From NCBI GenBank assembly GCA_035274465.1, contig DATEOF010000174.1, positions 7,598 to 71,597 of the forward strand: a stretch of 64,000 bases of DNA, written 5' to 3'. Numbering within the stretch: position 1 is the first letter of the stretch; each line of letters opens with the position of its first letter. The translations under genes were made by a program, and so were the position numbers. Shown one piece after another: positions 35,445-43,405 of the stretch. The notes under the pieces were generated by a model, which saw only the letters and a program-made list of their open reading frames with translations, was not told the origin of the DNA and did not search any database. The DNA comes from JADGRF01 sp035274465. Lineage in GTDB: Bacteria; Myxococcota_A; Polyangia; Polyangiales; JAFGIB01.

Positions 35445-38435
35445 ATGGCACAACCTGACACAAGAATCTCACGGGTCGCTGTGCTCTGCGCTTCCATCCT
35501 GGCCCTGCTCGGCAGCTGCGAGCCGAAGCGCGAGTCGGGTCACGGCGGAAAGCTCGTGATCAACGAGCTGATGAGCGACAACGACGCCGCCTGGATCGAC
35601 GAGGCGGGCGAGGTCGGTGACTACATCGAGATCGCCAACATCGGGGGCGAGCCGGCGCAGCTCGGTGACTATGCGCTGCGCAGTGCGAGCGGCAAGGACT
35701 ACGAGTTCCCCGCTCGCGAACTGGCCGCGGGTGGCTTCCTGATCATCTTCGCGGACGACGACGAGGATCAGGGCGAGCTGCATGCACCGTGGAAGCTCAG
35801 CGCCAAGGGCGAACACGTGTCGCTGATCGAGCGTGCGAGCGGGCGCGAGATCGATTCTGTCGAGCTGCCCGCGCTCGGCGTCAACGATGCGTACGCGCGC
35901 TACCCGAGCGGGCACGGCGAATTTCAGATCTGCCGCTACGCATCGCCCGAGCGCGACAACGGCACGAGCTGCGAGCCGCCCGCTCCTCCCGAGCTGCCGG
36001 AAGAGAGCACCTGGGCCGACTATACGTGGCCCAAGAACTGGCCGAACGCGCGCGGACCGCTGGTACTGAGCGAGCTCGCCCTGCACCCCGCGCGCTTCAT
36101 CGAGGTGTTGAACATCGGCAAGGACGAGGTCGCGCTCGACGACTATACGCTGCAGCTGGACCCGACCGGGCCCGGCGTGTCCTGGCCGCGCCCGAAGGAC
36201 AGCCCGGCCCTGGCCTGGCCTGCGCAGCGCACGCTCGCGCCGGGCGAGCGCGCCGTGATCGAGGTGAGCGAGCAAGCCAGCGCGGCGATCGAAGCCGATC
36301 CGGTCTTCGAAGGCGTCGCGACCTTGTTCGGCCGCAATGGCGCGGTGATCGATCGCGTCGACTTCATGCGCTGGCCGAGCGGCGCGGCGCTGTCGCGCTG
36401 GCCGGAGAGCTCCGCACGCCTGCGCTTCTGCGCGCAAACCAGCAAGGGCAAGGCCAACGACAGCGCCTGCGATCCGCTGCAGAAACGCGACGTGGGCGAT
36501 CGCGTGCGTCACCTGTACACGCCGGGCGACTATGCGGCGCTGGCCGAGGGTGAGACCAACCTCGGCCTGCAAGGTGTCAAATTCATCATCGACACGGCGA
36601 TGGGCGATGCCGTGCACTTACTGTCGACTCGCGCGTGGGCCTTACACTACACCTTCATTCGCGAACGCATCGATCATGATCCACCGCTGAATCGGTGTGA
36701 CACGGCGCAGGCGAACGAGTTCTACAACGGCTGGTCCGGCTTCAGCGAGCGCGAGTACGTGGCCGTGGAGACCCGGCGCTACCTGCTCGGCACGCTCGAC
36801 CGCTACTCCGGCAGCGACCTGCGCACACTCGACTTCGCGATCGGCGACATGATCAGCGCACCGCAGATGCTGCACGCGTTCTTCGGAGCCGTGCGCAACC
36901 TGGATGCCGAGCCGGCGGACGCCTGGTCGCTGCACCCCACCGAGCCGCGCCAGGCCACCGAGATGCGGCTGATCGAAGGCAGCGCGCCGATCGTCGCGGC
37001 CAACGCGCCGTTCCGCAACCTGCGCTACCAGCCGCTGACCGAAGGCGTGGCGTTCGGCACGCTGCGCTACCTGCCAGCGCAGGAATTCGAGCGCAGCACG
37101 CTCGGCCAGGACACGATCGTGGTCACCGACGCGGTGCCGAACGATCTGCCGTTCGTGTCCGGGCTCATCACCGAAGCCTTTCAAACGCCGCTCGCCCACG
37201 TGAACGTGCTCAGCCAGAACCGCGGCACACCCAACATGGCCCTGCGCGACGCGCGCAAAGACGACCGGGTGGCTCCGCTGCTCGACACGCTGGTGCGGTT
37301 GTCGGTCTCGAGCGCCGGCTTCGAGCTGCGCATGGCCTCGGCCGAAGAAGTCGACGCCTTCGTCCGCATGCGCGAACCGAAGACAGAGCGTGTCGCGCCG
37401 CGCCGCGATCTGAGCGTGCGCGGCGTGGTCGACCTCGCCACGAGCAGCCTCACCGACTTGCCCGCCATCGGCGCCAAGGCCGCACAGCTCGCCCAGCTCG
37501 GGCGCATCTACGTCGACGACGTGCGCTGCGCCGGACCGATGCCCGTGCCGAAGAACAGCTTCGCCATCCCGCTCGCGCACTACGCCGACCACTTCGAGCG
37601 CAGCGGCGCGCGCGAGCTGCTGGCGCAGGCGATGGGCGACGCCAGCTTCCGCGTGGATGCAGCGCGGCGCGAGCAGGTGCTGGCCGAAGTGCGGCAGCGC
37701 ATCCTCGAGACGCCGGTCGACCCCGAGCTGCTGCGCGAGATCGAAGCGGCGATCGCCGCGCGCTTCGGCAAGGAACGCGTGCGCTTCCGCAGCAGCAGCA
37801 ACACCGAAGACCTGCCCGGCTTCAACGGTGCAGGCCTCTACGAATCGCTGAGCGTCGCGCTGGGCGACCCCGAACGCAGGCCCGAGGACGGCCTGCGCAC
37901 GGTCTGGGCCAGCCTGTGGAACACGCGCGCCTTCGATGAACGCGAGTTCGGTCACATCGACCAGAGCCAGGTCGCGATGGGCGTGCTCGTGCACCAGACC
38001 TTCCGCTCCGAGCGCGCCAACGTCATCGCCATCAGCCGCGACATCCTCGATCCCACGCGCGCCGATATTTACTACTTGAACGCCCAGGAAGGCGAAGCCA
38101 GCGTCGCCAACCCCGCGCCGGGCGTCGCGACCGAACAGCTCATCCACCACTGGCGACCGATCTACGGCACCCCCGAGATCGAGTACCAGGCCAAGAGCAG
38201 CCTCAGCCACGGCTCGGACGTCTTGAGCCTGCGCGACGTCCAGGCCATCAGCTGCCGCCTGCAAGCGGTCCACAACCACTTCCAGGCCCGCCTCGACCCC
38301 GGCTTCGAAAACCGCTGGTTCGCCATGGACGTGGAGATCAAGCTGGTCGGCCCGCAGCGCGACGTGGTGTTCAAGCAAGCCCGCCCCTACAGCTTCGGGC
38401 GGACCGATCGCCCCGCCGACTGCCGCGAGTTCTGA
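35445..38435 (+). CDS. Exported lipoprotein with lamin-tail and water-dikinase-like modules
   Basis: A 996-residue protein with a lipoprotein signal (VAVLCASILALLGSC, lipidated Cys25). Residues about 37-160 and 205-320 each look like a lamin tail domain (KLVINELMSDN, DYIEIANIGGEPAQLGDYAL). The C-terminal half has a phosphohistidine-type mobile domain around TPLAHVNVLSQNRGTPNMAL (candidate His585), then a PPDK/PEP-synthase ATP-binding domain with VRFRSSSNTEDLPGFNGAGL (Arg782, Glu788, Asp789) and SLWNTRAFDEREF. The order His domain then ATP domain is that of glucan/pyruvate water dikinases, not PpsA or PPDK. An ATP-using dikinase outside the cytoplasm is unexpected; the domain may be a repurposed binder. 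No PEP/pyruvate barrel is present. Confidence 0.8.
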   Translation: MAQPDTRISRVAVLCASILALLGSCEPKRESGHGGKLVINELMSDNDAAWIDEAGEVGDYIEIANIGGEPAQLGDYALRSASGKDYEFPARELAAGGFLIIFADDDEDQGELHAPWKLSAKGEHVSLIERASGREIDSVELPALGVNDAYARYPSGHGEFQICRYASPERDNGTSCEPPAPPELPEESTWADYTWPKNWPNARGPLVLSELALHPARFIEVLNIGKDEVALDDYTLQLDPTGPGVSWPRPKDSPALAWPAQRTLAPGERAVIEVSEQASAAIEADPVFEGVATLFGRNGAVIDRVDFMRWPSGAALSRWPESSARLRFCAQTSKGKANDSACDPLQKRDVGDRVRHLYTPGDYAALAEGETNLGLQGVKFIIDTAMGDAVHLLSTRAWALHYTFIRERIDHDPPLNRCDTAQANEFYNGWSGFSEREYVAVETRRYLLGTLDRYSGSDLRTLDFAIGDMISAPQMLHAFFGAVRNLDAEPADAWSLHPTEPRQATEMRLIEGSAPIVAANAPFRNLRYQPLTEGVAFGTLRYLPAQEFERSTLGQDTIVVTDAVPNDLPFVSGLITEAFQTPLAHVNVLSQNRGTPNMALRDARKDDRVAPLLDTLVRLSVSSAGFELRMASAEEVDAFVRMREPKTERVAPRRDLSVRGVVDLATSSLTDLPAIGAKAAQLAQLGRIYVDDVRCAGPMPVPKNSFAIPLAHYADHFERSGARELLAQAMGDASFRVDAARREQVLAEVRQRILETPVDPELLREIEAAIAARFGKERVRFRSSSNTEDLPGFNGAGLYESLSVALGDPERRPEDGLRTVWASLWNTRAFDEREFGHIDQSQVAMGVLVHQTFRSERANVIAISRDILDPTRADIYYLNAQEGEASVANPAPGVATEQLIHHWRPIYGTPEIEYQAKSSLSHGSDVLSLRDVQAISCRLQAVHNHFQARLDPGFENRWFAMDVEIKLVGPQRDVVFKQARPYSFGRTDRPADCREF

Positions 38436-38465
38436 TCCGCCCGCGCGCGCCGACAACGTCAGCCC

Positions 38466-39225
38466 GATGCTCGAGGTGCCCCGGACGCACCGGAGCAGGG
38501 CGCCGAAGCCCCGCTGAGCCCCGACGCCAGGACGTTCCCTGTCGTGGGGATCGGCTCCTCGGCGGGCGGACTCGAGGCGCTGGAGCAGTTCCTGTCGCAC
38601 GTGCCACCCACGAGCGGGCCCGCGTACGTGGTGTCCAGCACCTCGATCCGGCGCGCAAGGACCTGTTCGTCGAGTGGACTCGCGGACGTGGTCGAGTTGG
38701 TCGAAGAACTGCCCAATCTCATCACGGCCTACCGGGAGCACGCGCCCTACATGCGGCGCAAGGCCGCCCCGAGCGAGCCCAAAGACAAGGCGCAGACCGC
38801 GCTGGAGAAGGTGCTGATGGCGTGTTGTTTCTGGGTAGCGCCGAAACCGTGGCCACCTTCAACAACCTGTTTGCACCGACGGACAACAAATCGCGGATCT
38901 ATCGCAGGCTCGAACAGCCGGTCGCCGGACCGTTGTTCGAGTTCCCGACGACATCAAGCTCATTCCGGGCGATACCGGGCGCCCGATCACCGACATCGCT
39001 TCCGAGCTGGACTACTCGTAGATGGCCGACGACGCGCGCGAGGTGCGGCGAGCGGCCGTACGAAGCGGGTCCGATTTCGATAGCGAGTTTCGCATCCGCA
39101 GCGCGAGCGGTGCGTATCGCTTGTTTCAAACGCGCACAGCGGCCATCCGCGATGAGCAAGCGACGATCCTCAAGTGGTACGCCACCAGCGCCGACGTGGA
39201 TCACCTCAAACGCGAAGGCGAGTGA
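38466..39225 (+). pseudogene. Decayed CheB/CheR/PAS signalling gene
   Basis: Pieces of one protein in shifting frames. A CheB methylesterase start (VVGIGSSAGGLEALEQFLSH) is open to about 38635; it continues as QHLDPARKDLFVEW only after a frameshift, and then most of CheB and CheR is deleted. The CheR end, LFLGSAETVATFNNLF then RIYRRLEQP, lies at 38816-38945. A second shift gives IKLIPGDTGRPITDIASEL, stopped by an in-frame TAG at 39019. The next piece (39022-39225) is a PAS-like FRIRSASGAYRLFQTR ending DVDHLKREGE. The order matches CheB-CheR-PAS-kinase hybrids, so this is a relic. The intact kinase at 39361 is a separate gene. The 135 bp from 39226 to 39360 holds nothing recognised. Confidence 0.85.
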
Positions 39226-39360
39226 GGCATTTCGCGACGACCAAAATCGTCTCGATAAGATCTTTCGCGAGGCTTTGAATTTTCAAGCTCCAGTTCTTCC
39301 CACCCGACCCTGCCAGGGTTATGTGGGTTGTATTCCCAACGCAGTGGAGTGACCCACCGC

Positions 39361-41067
39361 ATGAGCAAGGTGCGCAACACACGCGACGAACGGGCGATCT
39401 TGCGCGCGCAAGCCGAGAGCCGCCTGCGCGAACGGCCGCCCAAGGAGCAGGTGGACGCGGGGGCCGCCGATCATGCGCGCCTCATGCACGAGCTCGAGGT
39501 TCACGAGATCGAGCTCCAGCTCCAGAATGAAGAGCTCCAGGAGGCCAGGATCGAGCTCGAGGCAAGCCTGGCTCGATACACGGAGCTTTTCGAGTTCGCC
39601 CCGATTGGCTATGCGACTCTGAGCGCCGCCGGCACGATCCGCGAGATCAACCACACGGGAGCACAGCTGCTAGGTTTCGCGCGTGCAGTACTGAGCGGCA
39701 AAGCCTTCGCCAGCTTCCTCGTACCTGCCCAACGGTTCGGGTTCGGCCACCTCCTGGACAGCGCGCTCGCCAGCGAACGCAGCCACGAGCTCGACCTGGA
39801 GCTGGTCCGCCACGATCCGAAGGTCCTGCTCAAACTGACGGCCGTCGCGCTGCGCCGCGACGAACCGACCGTGTTGATCGCCTTCGAGGACGTCACGCAG
39901 CGCAGGTCGTACCAGGCCCGACTGGAAGCATCCGAGCGCCAGCTGCGCGAGGCCGACCGACGCAAGGACGAGTTCCTGGCCCTGCTGTCCCACGAGCTTC
40001 GAAATCCGCTGGCGCCGATCCAGAGTGGTCTCGAATTGCTGGCCTCAATCGCGCCGTTGAGCGGCGACGCGCGTCGCGCCTGGACCGTCGTGGACCGCCA
40101 GGTCAAGCATCTGACCCGGTTGGTCACCGATCTGCTCGATGTCACGCGCATCCGCAGTGGCAAGATTCAGCTCCAGCGCGTGCGCGCAGACCTGACCGAG
40201 CTGGTCCGCCCCATCCTGGAGGACGTGCGCGCGAGGTTCGATGCTCGCGCCGTGAAGCTCGAAGCGATCTTCGACGCGGCGCAGCCGCTTTGGGTCGATG
40301 CCGATACGGCGCGAGTCACCCAAGTCCTCAGCAATCTTCTGAGCAACGCCGAGAAGTTCACCCCGAGAGGAGGGGTCGTACGGGTGAGCGTTCAAGCGCA
40401 AGGCACGAACGCCTTGCTGAGCATCCTGGACACGGGCATCGGCATCGCAGCGCCGTATCTCCACCAGGTCTTCGAACCGTTCGCGCAGGCGCCCCAGAGC
40501 ATCGACCGCGCGCGTGGCGGCCTGGGGCTCGGCCTCAGCATGGTGAAGACCCTCGTGGAGTTGCACGACGGCAGCGTCCGGATCGCGAGCCCGGGCCCAG
40601 GCCGCGGTACGCAGGTCACCGTCACGCTCCCGCTGGTCGAGCCGCCGGCCGCGCAGCCGATGCCCGTGCAGACGAGCGCGTCTCCTTCGCTGCGGCGTGT
40701 GTTCGTGATCGAGGACAACCACGACACCGCAGACACGATCCGCGACCTGATCCACTTGCTCGGTCACGAAGCGCAGGTCGCCTACGACGGTCGGAGCGCG
40801 CTCGAACGTGCACGCACGTTCCGGCCTGACCTCGTCATCTGCGATCTGGGTCTGCCGCAGATGGACGGCTTCGAGGTTGCGCGTGCATTCCGCGCGGAAG
40901 ACTCGACACGGCACGCGTTCCTGGTCGCATTGAGTGGGTATGCCCGTCCTGAGGACGTGCAGCGTGCGACGGATGCAGGGTTCGACATGCACCTCGCGAA
41001 ACCGGCGAGCGTCGAGCAGCTGAAGGAGCTGATCACGCGCGCGCCGCTCGCAGCGGCACGTCCGTGA
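39361..41067 (+). CDS. PAS hybrid sensor histidine kinase with receiver domain
   Basis: A 568-residue cytoplasmic kinase without membrane segments. An N-terminal coiled-coil region (HELEVHEIELQLQNEELQEA, 40-80) leads into a PAS domain (about 70-190, YTELFEFAPIGYATLSAAGT). The HisKA domain has LLSHELRNPLAP with phospho-acceptor His211. The ATPase domain shows the N-box QVLSNLLSNAEKFTP, then DTGIGI and GGLGLGLSMVK. A C-terminal receiver carries acidic residues in VIEDNHDT, phospho-acceptor Asp495 in VICDLGLPQMDG and Lys in HLAKPASV. The signal and output are unknown; no DNA-binding regulator is adjacent. It follows a decayed CheB/CheR gene, of which it may have been a partner. Confidence 0.92.
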   Translation: MSKVRNTRDERAILRAQAESRLRERPPKEQVDAGAADHARLMHELEVHEIELQLQNEELQEARIELEASLARYTELFEFAPIGYATLSAAGTIREINHTGAQLLGFARAVLSGKAFASFLVPAQRFGFGHLLDSALASERSHELDLELVRHDPKVLLKLTAVALRRDEPTVLIAFEDVTQRRSYQARLEASERQLREADRRKDEFLALLSHELRNPLAPIQSGLELLASIAPLSGDARRAWTVVDRQVKHLTRLVTDLLDVTRIRSGKIQLQRVRADLTELVRPILEDVRARFDARAVKLEAIFDAAQPLWVDADTARVTQVLSNLLSNAEKFTPRGGVVRVSVQAQGTNALLSILDTGIGIAAPYLHQVFEPFAQAPQSIDRARGGLGLGLSMVKTLVELHDGSVRIASPGPGRGTQVTVTLPLVEPPAAQPMPVQTSASPSLRRVFVIEDNHDTADTIRDLIHLLGHEAQVAYDGRSALERARTFRPDLVICDLGLPQMDGFEVARAFRAEDSTRHAFLVALSGYARPEDVQRATDAGFDMHLAKPASVEQLKELITRAPLAAARP

Positions 41068-41300
41068 ACGTTCAAACGGGCGCCGCTCGGTGGCCGCCCG
41101 CCTGAGCGCCAGCTAGCAGCACCGATTCTGTCCGCCCACACGCGAATGCCACAGTCGCGTGTGCAGGTACAAACCAGCCACGCTCCCGGGAGCCGCGGCC
41201 CGGAAAAACTTCGCTGCCGTGTCGATCCACCAGCCCCTCGCTCGTCGCCCGGGTGTAGGCAGGCACAAACCGCCCAGCCCCACCCCACGGAGACGGAACC

Positions 41301-42197
41301 ATGCGAGTCATGATGCTTTTGAAGAGCGACGCGAACGCCGAGGCCGGTGTGATGCCGGATGAGCGTTTGCTGACCGATATGACGAACTACAACATGGCGA
41401 TGGCCGAGGCCGGCGTCCTGCGCAGCGGTGAGGGGCTGCGGCCGAGCTCGGAGGGCGCGAAGGTGCGCATCGAGCACGGCAAGACTCGCGTGATCGATGG
41501 GCCGTTTGCCGAGGCCAAGGAAGTCGTCGCCGGCTACTTCATGATCGAGGTCAAGTCGTTGGCTGAGGCCAAGGAGTGGGCGCTCCGCATCCCGGGCGAG
41601 CCCAGCAACCCCGAGGGCGAGGGAGAGATCGAGCTGCGGCCACTGTTCGAGACCGAAGACTTTCCCGTCGATGCGGCCGAACAAGAGGGCGGCTGGCGCG
41701 AGAAGGAGCTCGAGGCGCGCAAGGCACCACCCGTCCCCGGTTCCGAGAAGGGCGCGCGCTGGATCAGCTTCCTGAAGGCCGACAAGAACACCGAGAGCCA
41801 CATGCTGCCCAGCGAGAAGCTGCTGCAGGAGATGGGCGATCTGATCCAGGAGATGACCGACAAGGGCGTGCTGATCAGCGGCGAGGGCCTCAAGCCCAGC
41901 GCCGAGGCTGCCAAGGTGCGGATCAAGAACAAGAAGCGCAGCGTGATCGACGGACCGTTCACCGAGTCCAAGGAGCTGATCGCCGGCTTCAGCATGTTCC
42001 GCGCGCAGACCAAGGCCGAGGCCATCGAGTGGGCTCGCCGCTGCTTGCAGATCCACATGGACGGCACGGGCATCGGCAGCGGCGAGATCGAGGTGCGCCG
42101 CGTGTTCGAGACCGAAGAGATCCCCGTGACGGACGCCGAGAAGCCCGGCGGCTGGCGCGACCAGGAGCAGCGCCTGCGCGAGCAGCTCGAGAAATAA
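41301..42197 (+). CDS. Tandem YCII (DGPF) domain protein
   Basis: A 298-residue protein made of two YCII-related domains, each with the diagnostic IDGPF motif: VIDGPFAEAKEVVAGYFM (about residue 66) and VIDGPFTESKELIAGFSM (about 217). Each also has an MLLKSD or ISFLKADKNTES start and an E-L/V-R-x-LFETEDFPV-like end. YCII proteins are small ferredoxin-like folds, often encoded beside ECF sigma factors of the ECF42 type. Here the convergent neighbour is an ECF sigma gene whose stop is 9 nt away, but that sigma lacks the TPR extension of ECF42. Function unknown. GGAG lies 8 nt before the ATG. Confidence 0.87.
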   Translation: MRVMMLLKSDANAEAGVMPDERLLTDMTNYNMAMAEAGVLRSGEGLRPSSEGAKVRIEHGKTRVIDGPFAEAKEVVAGYFMIEVKSLAEAKEWALRIPGEPSNPEGEGEIELRPLFETEDFPVDAAEQEGGWREKELEARKAPPVPGSEKGARWISFLKADKNTESHMLPSEKLLQEMGDLIQEMTDKGVLISGEGLKPSAEAAKVRIKNKKRSVIDGPFTESKELIAGFSMFRAQTKAEAIEWARRCLQIHMDGTGIGSGEIEVRRVFETEEIPVTDAEKPGGWRDQEQRLREQLEK

Positions 42198-42206
42198 GCG
42201 ACCGGG

Positions 42207-42863
42207 TCAGCCGCGCTGGATGCGCGCGAACACCGCCGCGACCACGCGATCGCAGCGCCGCAGGTGGAACTCGTAGAGCTTGGTGCCCGAAGCCAACAGC
42301 TTCTGCTCGATCTCGAGCTGCAGGATACGGCGCGCACGAAAGAAACGCGTGCGCACCGTCTCCTCGGGGATGCCGAGGCACTCCGCACACTCGACCGAGC
42401 TCAGGCCTTCTGCCGCGCGCAGCACGAACACCACGCGAAAGGCCTCGGGCAACGCGTCCACCATGGGTTCGAGGAGACCCCCGAGTTCCACGTTCGAGGC
42501 TGCGTCTTCTGGGCTCGGCATGTCGGATTGCATCGGTTCGGCGTCGTGGTCTACTTCTGGGCGACGCTTTCGGACGCGCGCGAGGGCTTCGTGGATCGCG
42601 ATGCGCGTCAACCAGGTCGAGAACTTCGAGCGTCCCTCGAACTGCGAGAGCTTGCTGAAGGCCTGGACGTAGGCGTCCTGCATGACGTCCTCGGCCTCGT
42701 CGTCGTCGCGCACGATCGCCCGCGCCGCGCGGAACAGCCGCTGGTTGTGCCGGCGCATCAAGACTTCGAACAACGCGGTCTCACCCAGTGCGAGCCGCTC
42801 CACGATCGCTTCGTCGCTCGTGGAGGCCCAGTCGGCGATGCGGGCTACGTTCGGTGGGTTCAT
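42207..42863 (-). CDS. ECF sigma factor
   Basis: A 218-residue extracytoplasmic-function sigma factor. Region 2 reads FEVLMRRHNQRLFRAARAIV then DEAEDVMQDAYVQAF (about 34-72), with the WLTRIAIHEALARVRKRR end of region 2.4. Region 4 (about 130-190) has LPEAFRVVFVLRAAEGLSS and IPEETVRTRFFRARRIL, the helix-turn-helix reading the -35 element. A C-terminal extension LYEFHLRRCDRVVAAVFARI matches a recurring tail of one ECF group. No anti-sigma gene adjoins. Its ATG overlaps the stop of the upstream cytochrome c gene (ATGA), so the two are coupled and the cytochrome may be its regulator or target (inference). Confidence 0.93.
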   Translation of the reverse strand: MNPPNVARIADWASTSDEAIVERLALGETALFEVLMRRHNQRLFRAARAIVRDDDEAEDVMQDAYVQAFSKLSQFEGRSKFSTWLTRIAIHEALARVRKRRPEVDHDAEPMQSDMPSPEDAASNVELGGLLEPMVDALPEAFRVVFVLRAAEGLSSVECAECLGIPEETVRTRFFRARRILQLEIEQKLLASGTKLYEFHLRRCDRVVAAVFARIQRG

Positions 42864-43342
42864 CGTGGAATCTTCAGCGTCTCGGCCAGGTCGAGGGTGA
42901 GCTTCTTGTCCAGCGTAATCCCGTTGGCCTTCAGGTCGAAAGCCAGCACGGCCAGGTATTCCTCGGTCGACAGACTTCCCGGGTCATCCCCCGGCATGTT
43001 CGCCACCACGAAGTTCGCCACGTCGGCGACGGTCACGAACTGCTCCTTGCGCTTCTGGCGCGAGGCAGGCGGGTCGAGCGGCAACGCCCCTTCGTTCAGA
43101 CCGACCACGCGAGGCGCCTTGTCGGTGCCCTGCCCGGCATCGCCGTGACATTTCGCACAATGGTCGACGTATACGTCCATACCGAGCTCCACCTGCTCGG
43201 CGAAGGTCGAGGGCGCGTTGGCTTTCTCCCCGGTATTGGGGCTCTCGTTCTCGTTCGAGTCGCCGTTGTCGTCGTCGTTACAGGCGACGACGCACAGGAT
43301 TGTGCACGCGAATACGACGCTGAGGGTGCGTGGGATCGACAT
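42860..43342 (-). CDS. c-type cytochrome lipoprotein
   Basis: A 160-residue exported lipoprotein. The ATG at 43342 follows AGGAG (good spacing); the signal RTLSVVFACTILCVVAC ends in a lipobox, with a strongly acidic Asn/Asp linker after it. The single heme-binding motif is CAKCH in YVDHCAKCHGDAGQGTD, and the distal Met is probably in FVVANMPGDD. This is a class I cytochrome c, presumably outer face of the inner membrane or in the outer membrane. It is the first gene of a unit with the ECF sigma gene, which is unusual. No oxidase or dehydrogenase partner is adjacent, so the electron partner is unknown. Confidence 0.88.
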   Translation of the reverse strand: MSIPRTLSVVFACTILCVVACNDDDNGDSNENESPNTGEKANAPSTFAEQVELGMDVYVDHCAKCHGDAGQGTDKAPRVVGLNEGALPLDPPASRQKRKEQFVTVADVANFVVANMPGDDPGSLSTEEYLAVLAFDLKANGITLDKKLTLDLAETLKIPR

Positions 43343-43364
43343 GGCTTCTCCTGGGTTTCCTGCA

Positions 43365-43393
43365 TAGAGATCCCAGCGCGCCAAAGCGTTCCC
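43365..43393 (-). promoter_or_regulatory. Candidate ECF-type promoter of cytochrome c/sigma operon
   Basis: On the minus strand a -35-like GGGAAC (43393 to 43388) is followed after 17 bp by TCTCTA (43370 to 43365). GGAAC with a 16-17 bp spacer and a TCT/TCTRA -10 is the usual ECF sigma pattern. It sits about 23 nt before the cytochrome ATG, consistent with autoregulation by the sigma encoded in the operon. Motif only; untested. Confidence 0.45.
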
Positions 43394-43405
43394 GAAAACC
43401 AGCGC

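Noticed and set aside
41220..41246. ECF42-like TGTCGA (41220-41225), 17-bp spacer, CGTC (41243) upstream of the tandem YCII gene
   Set aside because: Attractive because YCII genes pair with ECF42 sigmas, but the motif is short, the nearby sigma lacks the ECF42 TPR domain, and a chance match in GC-rich DNA is likely.
41161..41277. Imperfect direct repeat GCAGGTACAAACC (41163) and GCAGGCACAAACC (about 41259)
   Set aside because: Two copies of 13 bp with one mismatch; too short to interpret and no matching protein nearby.
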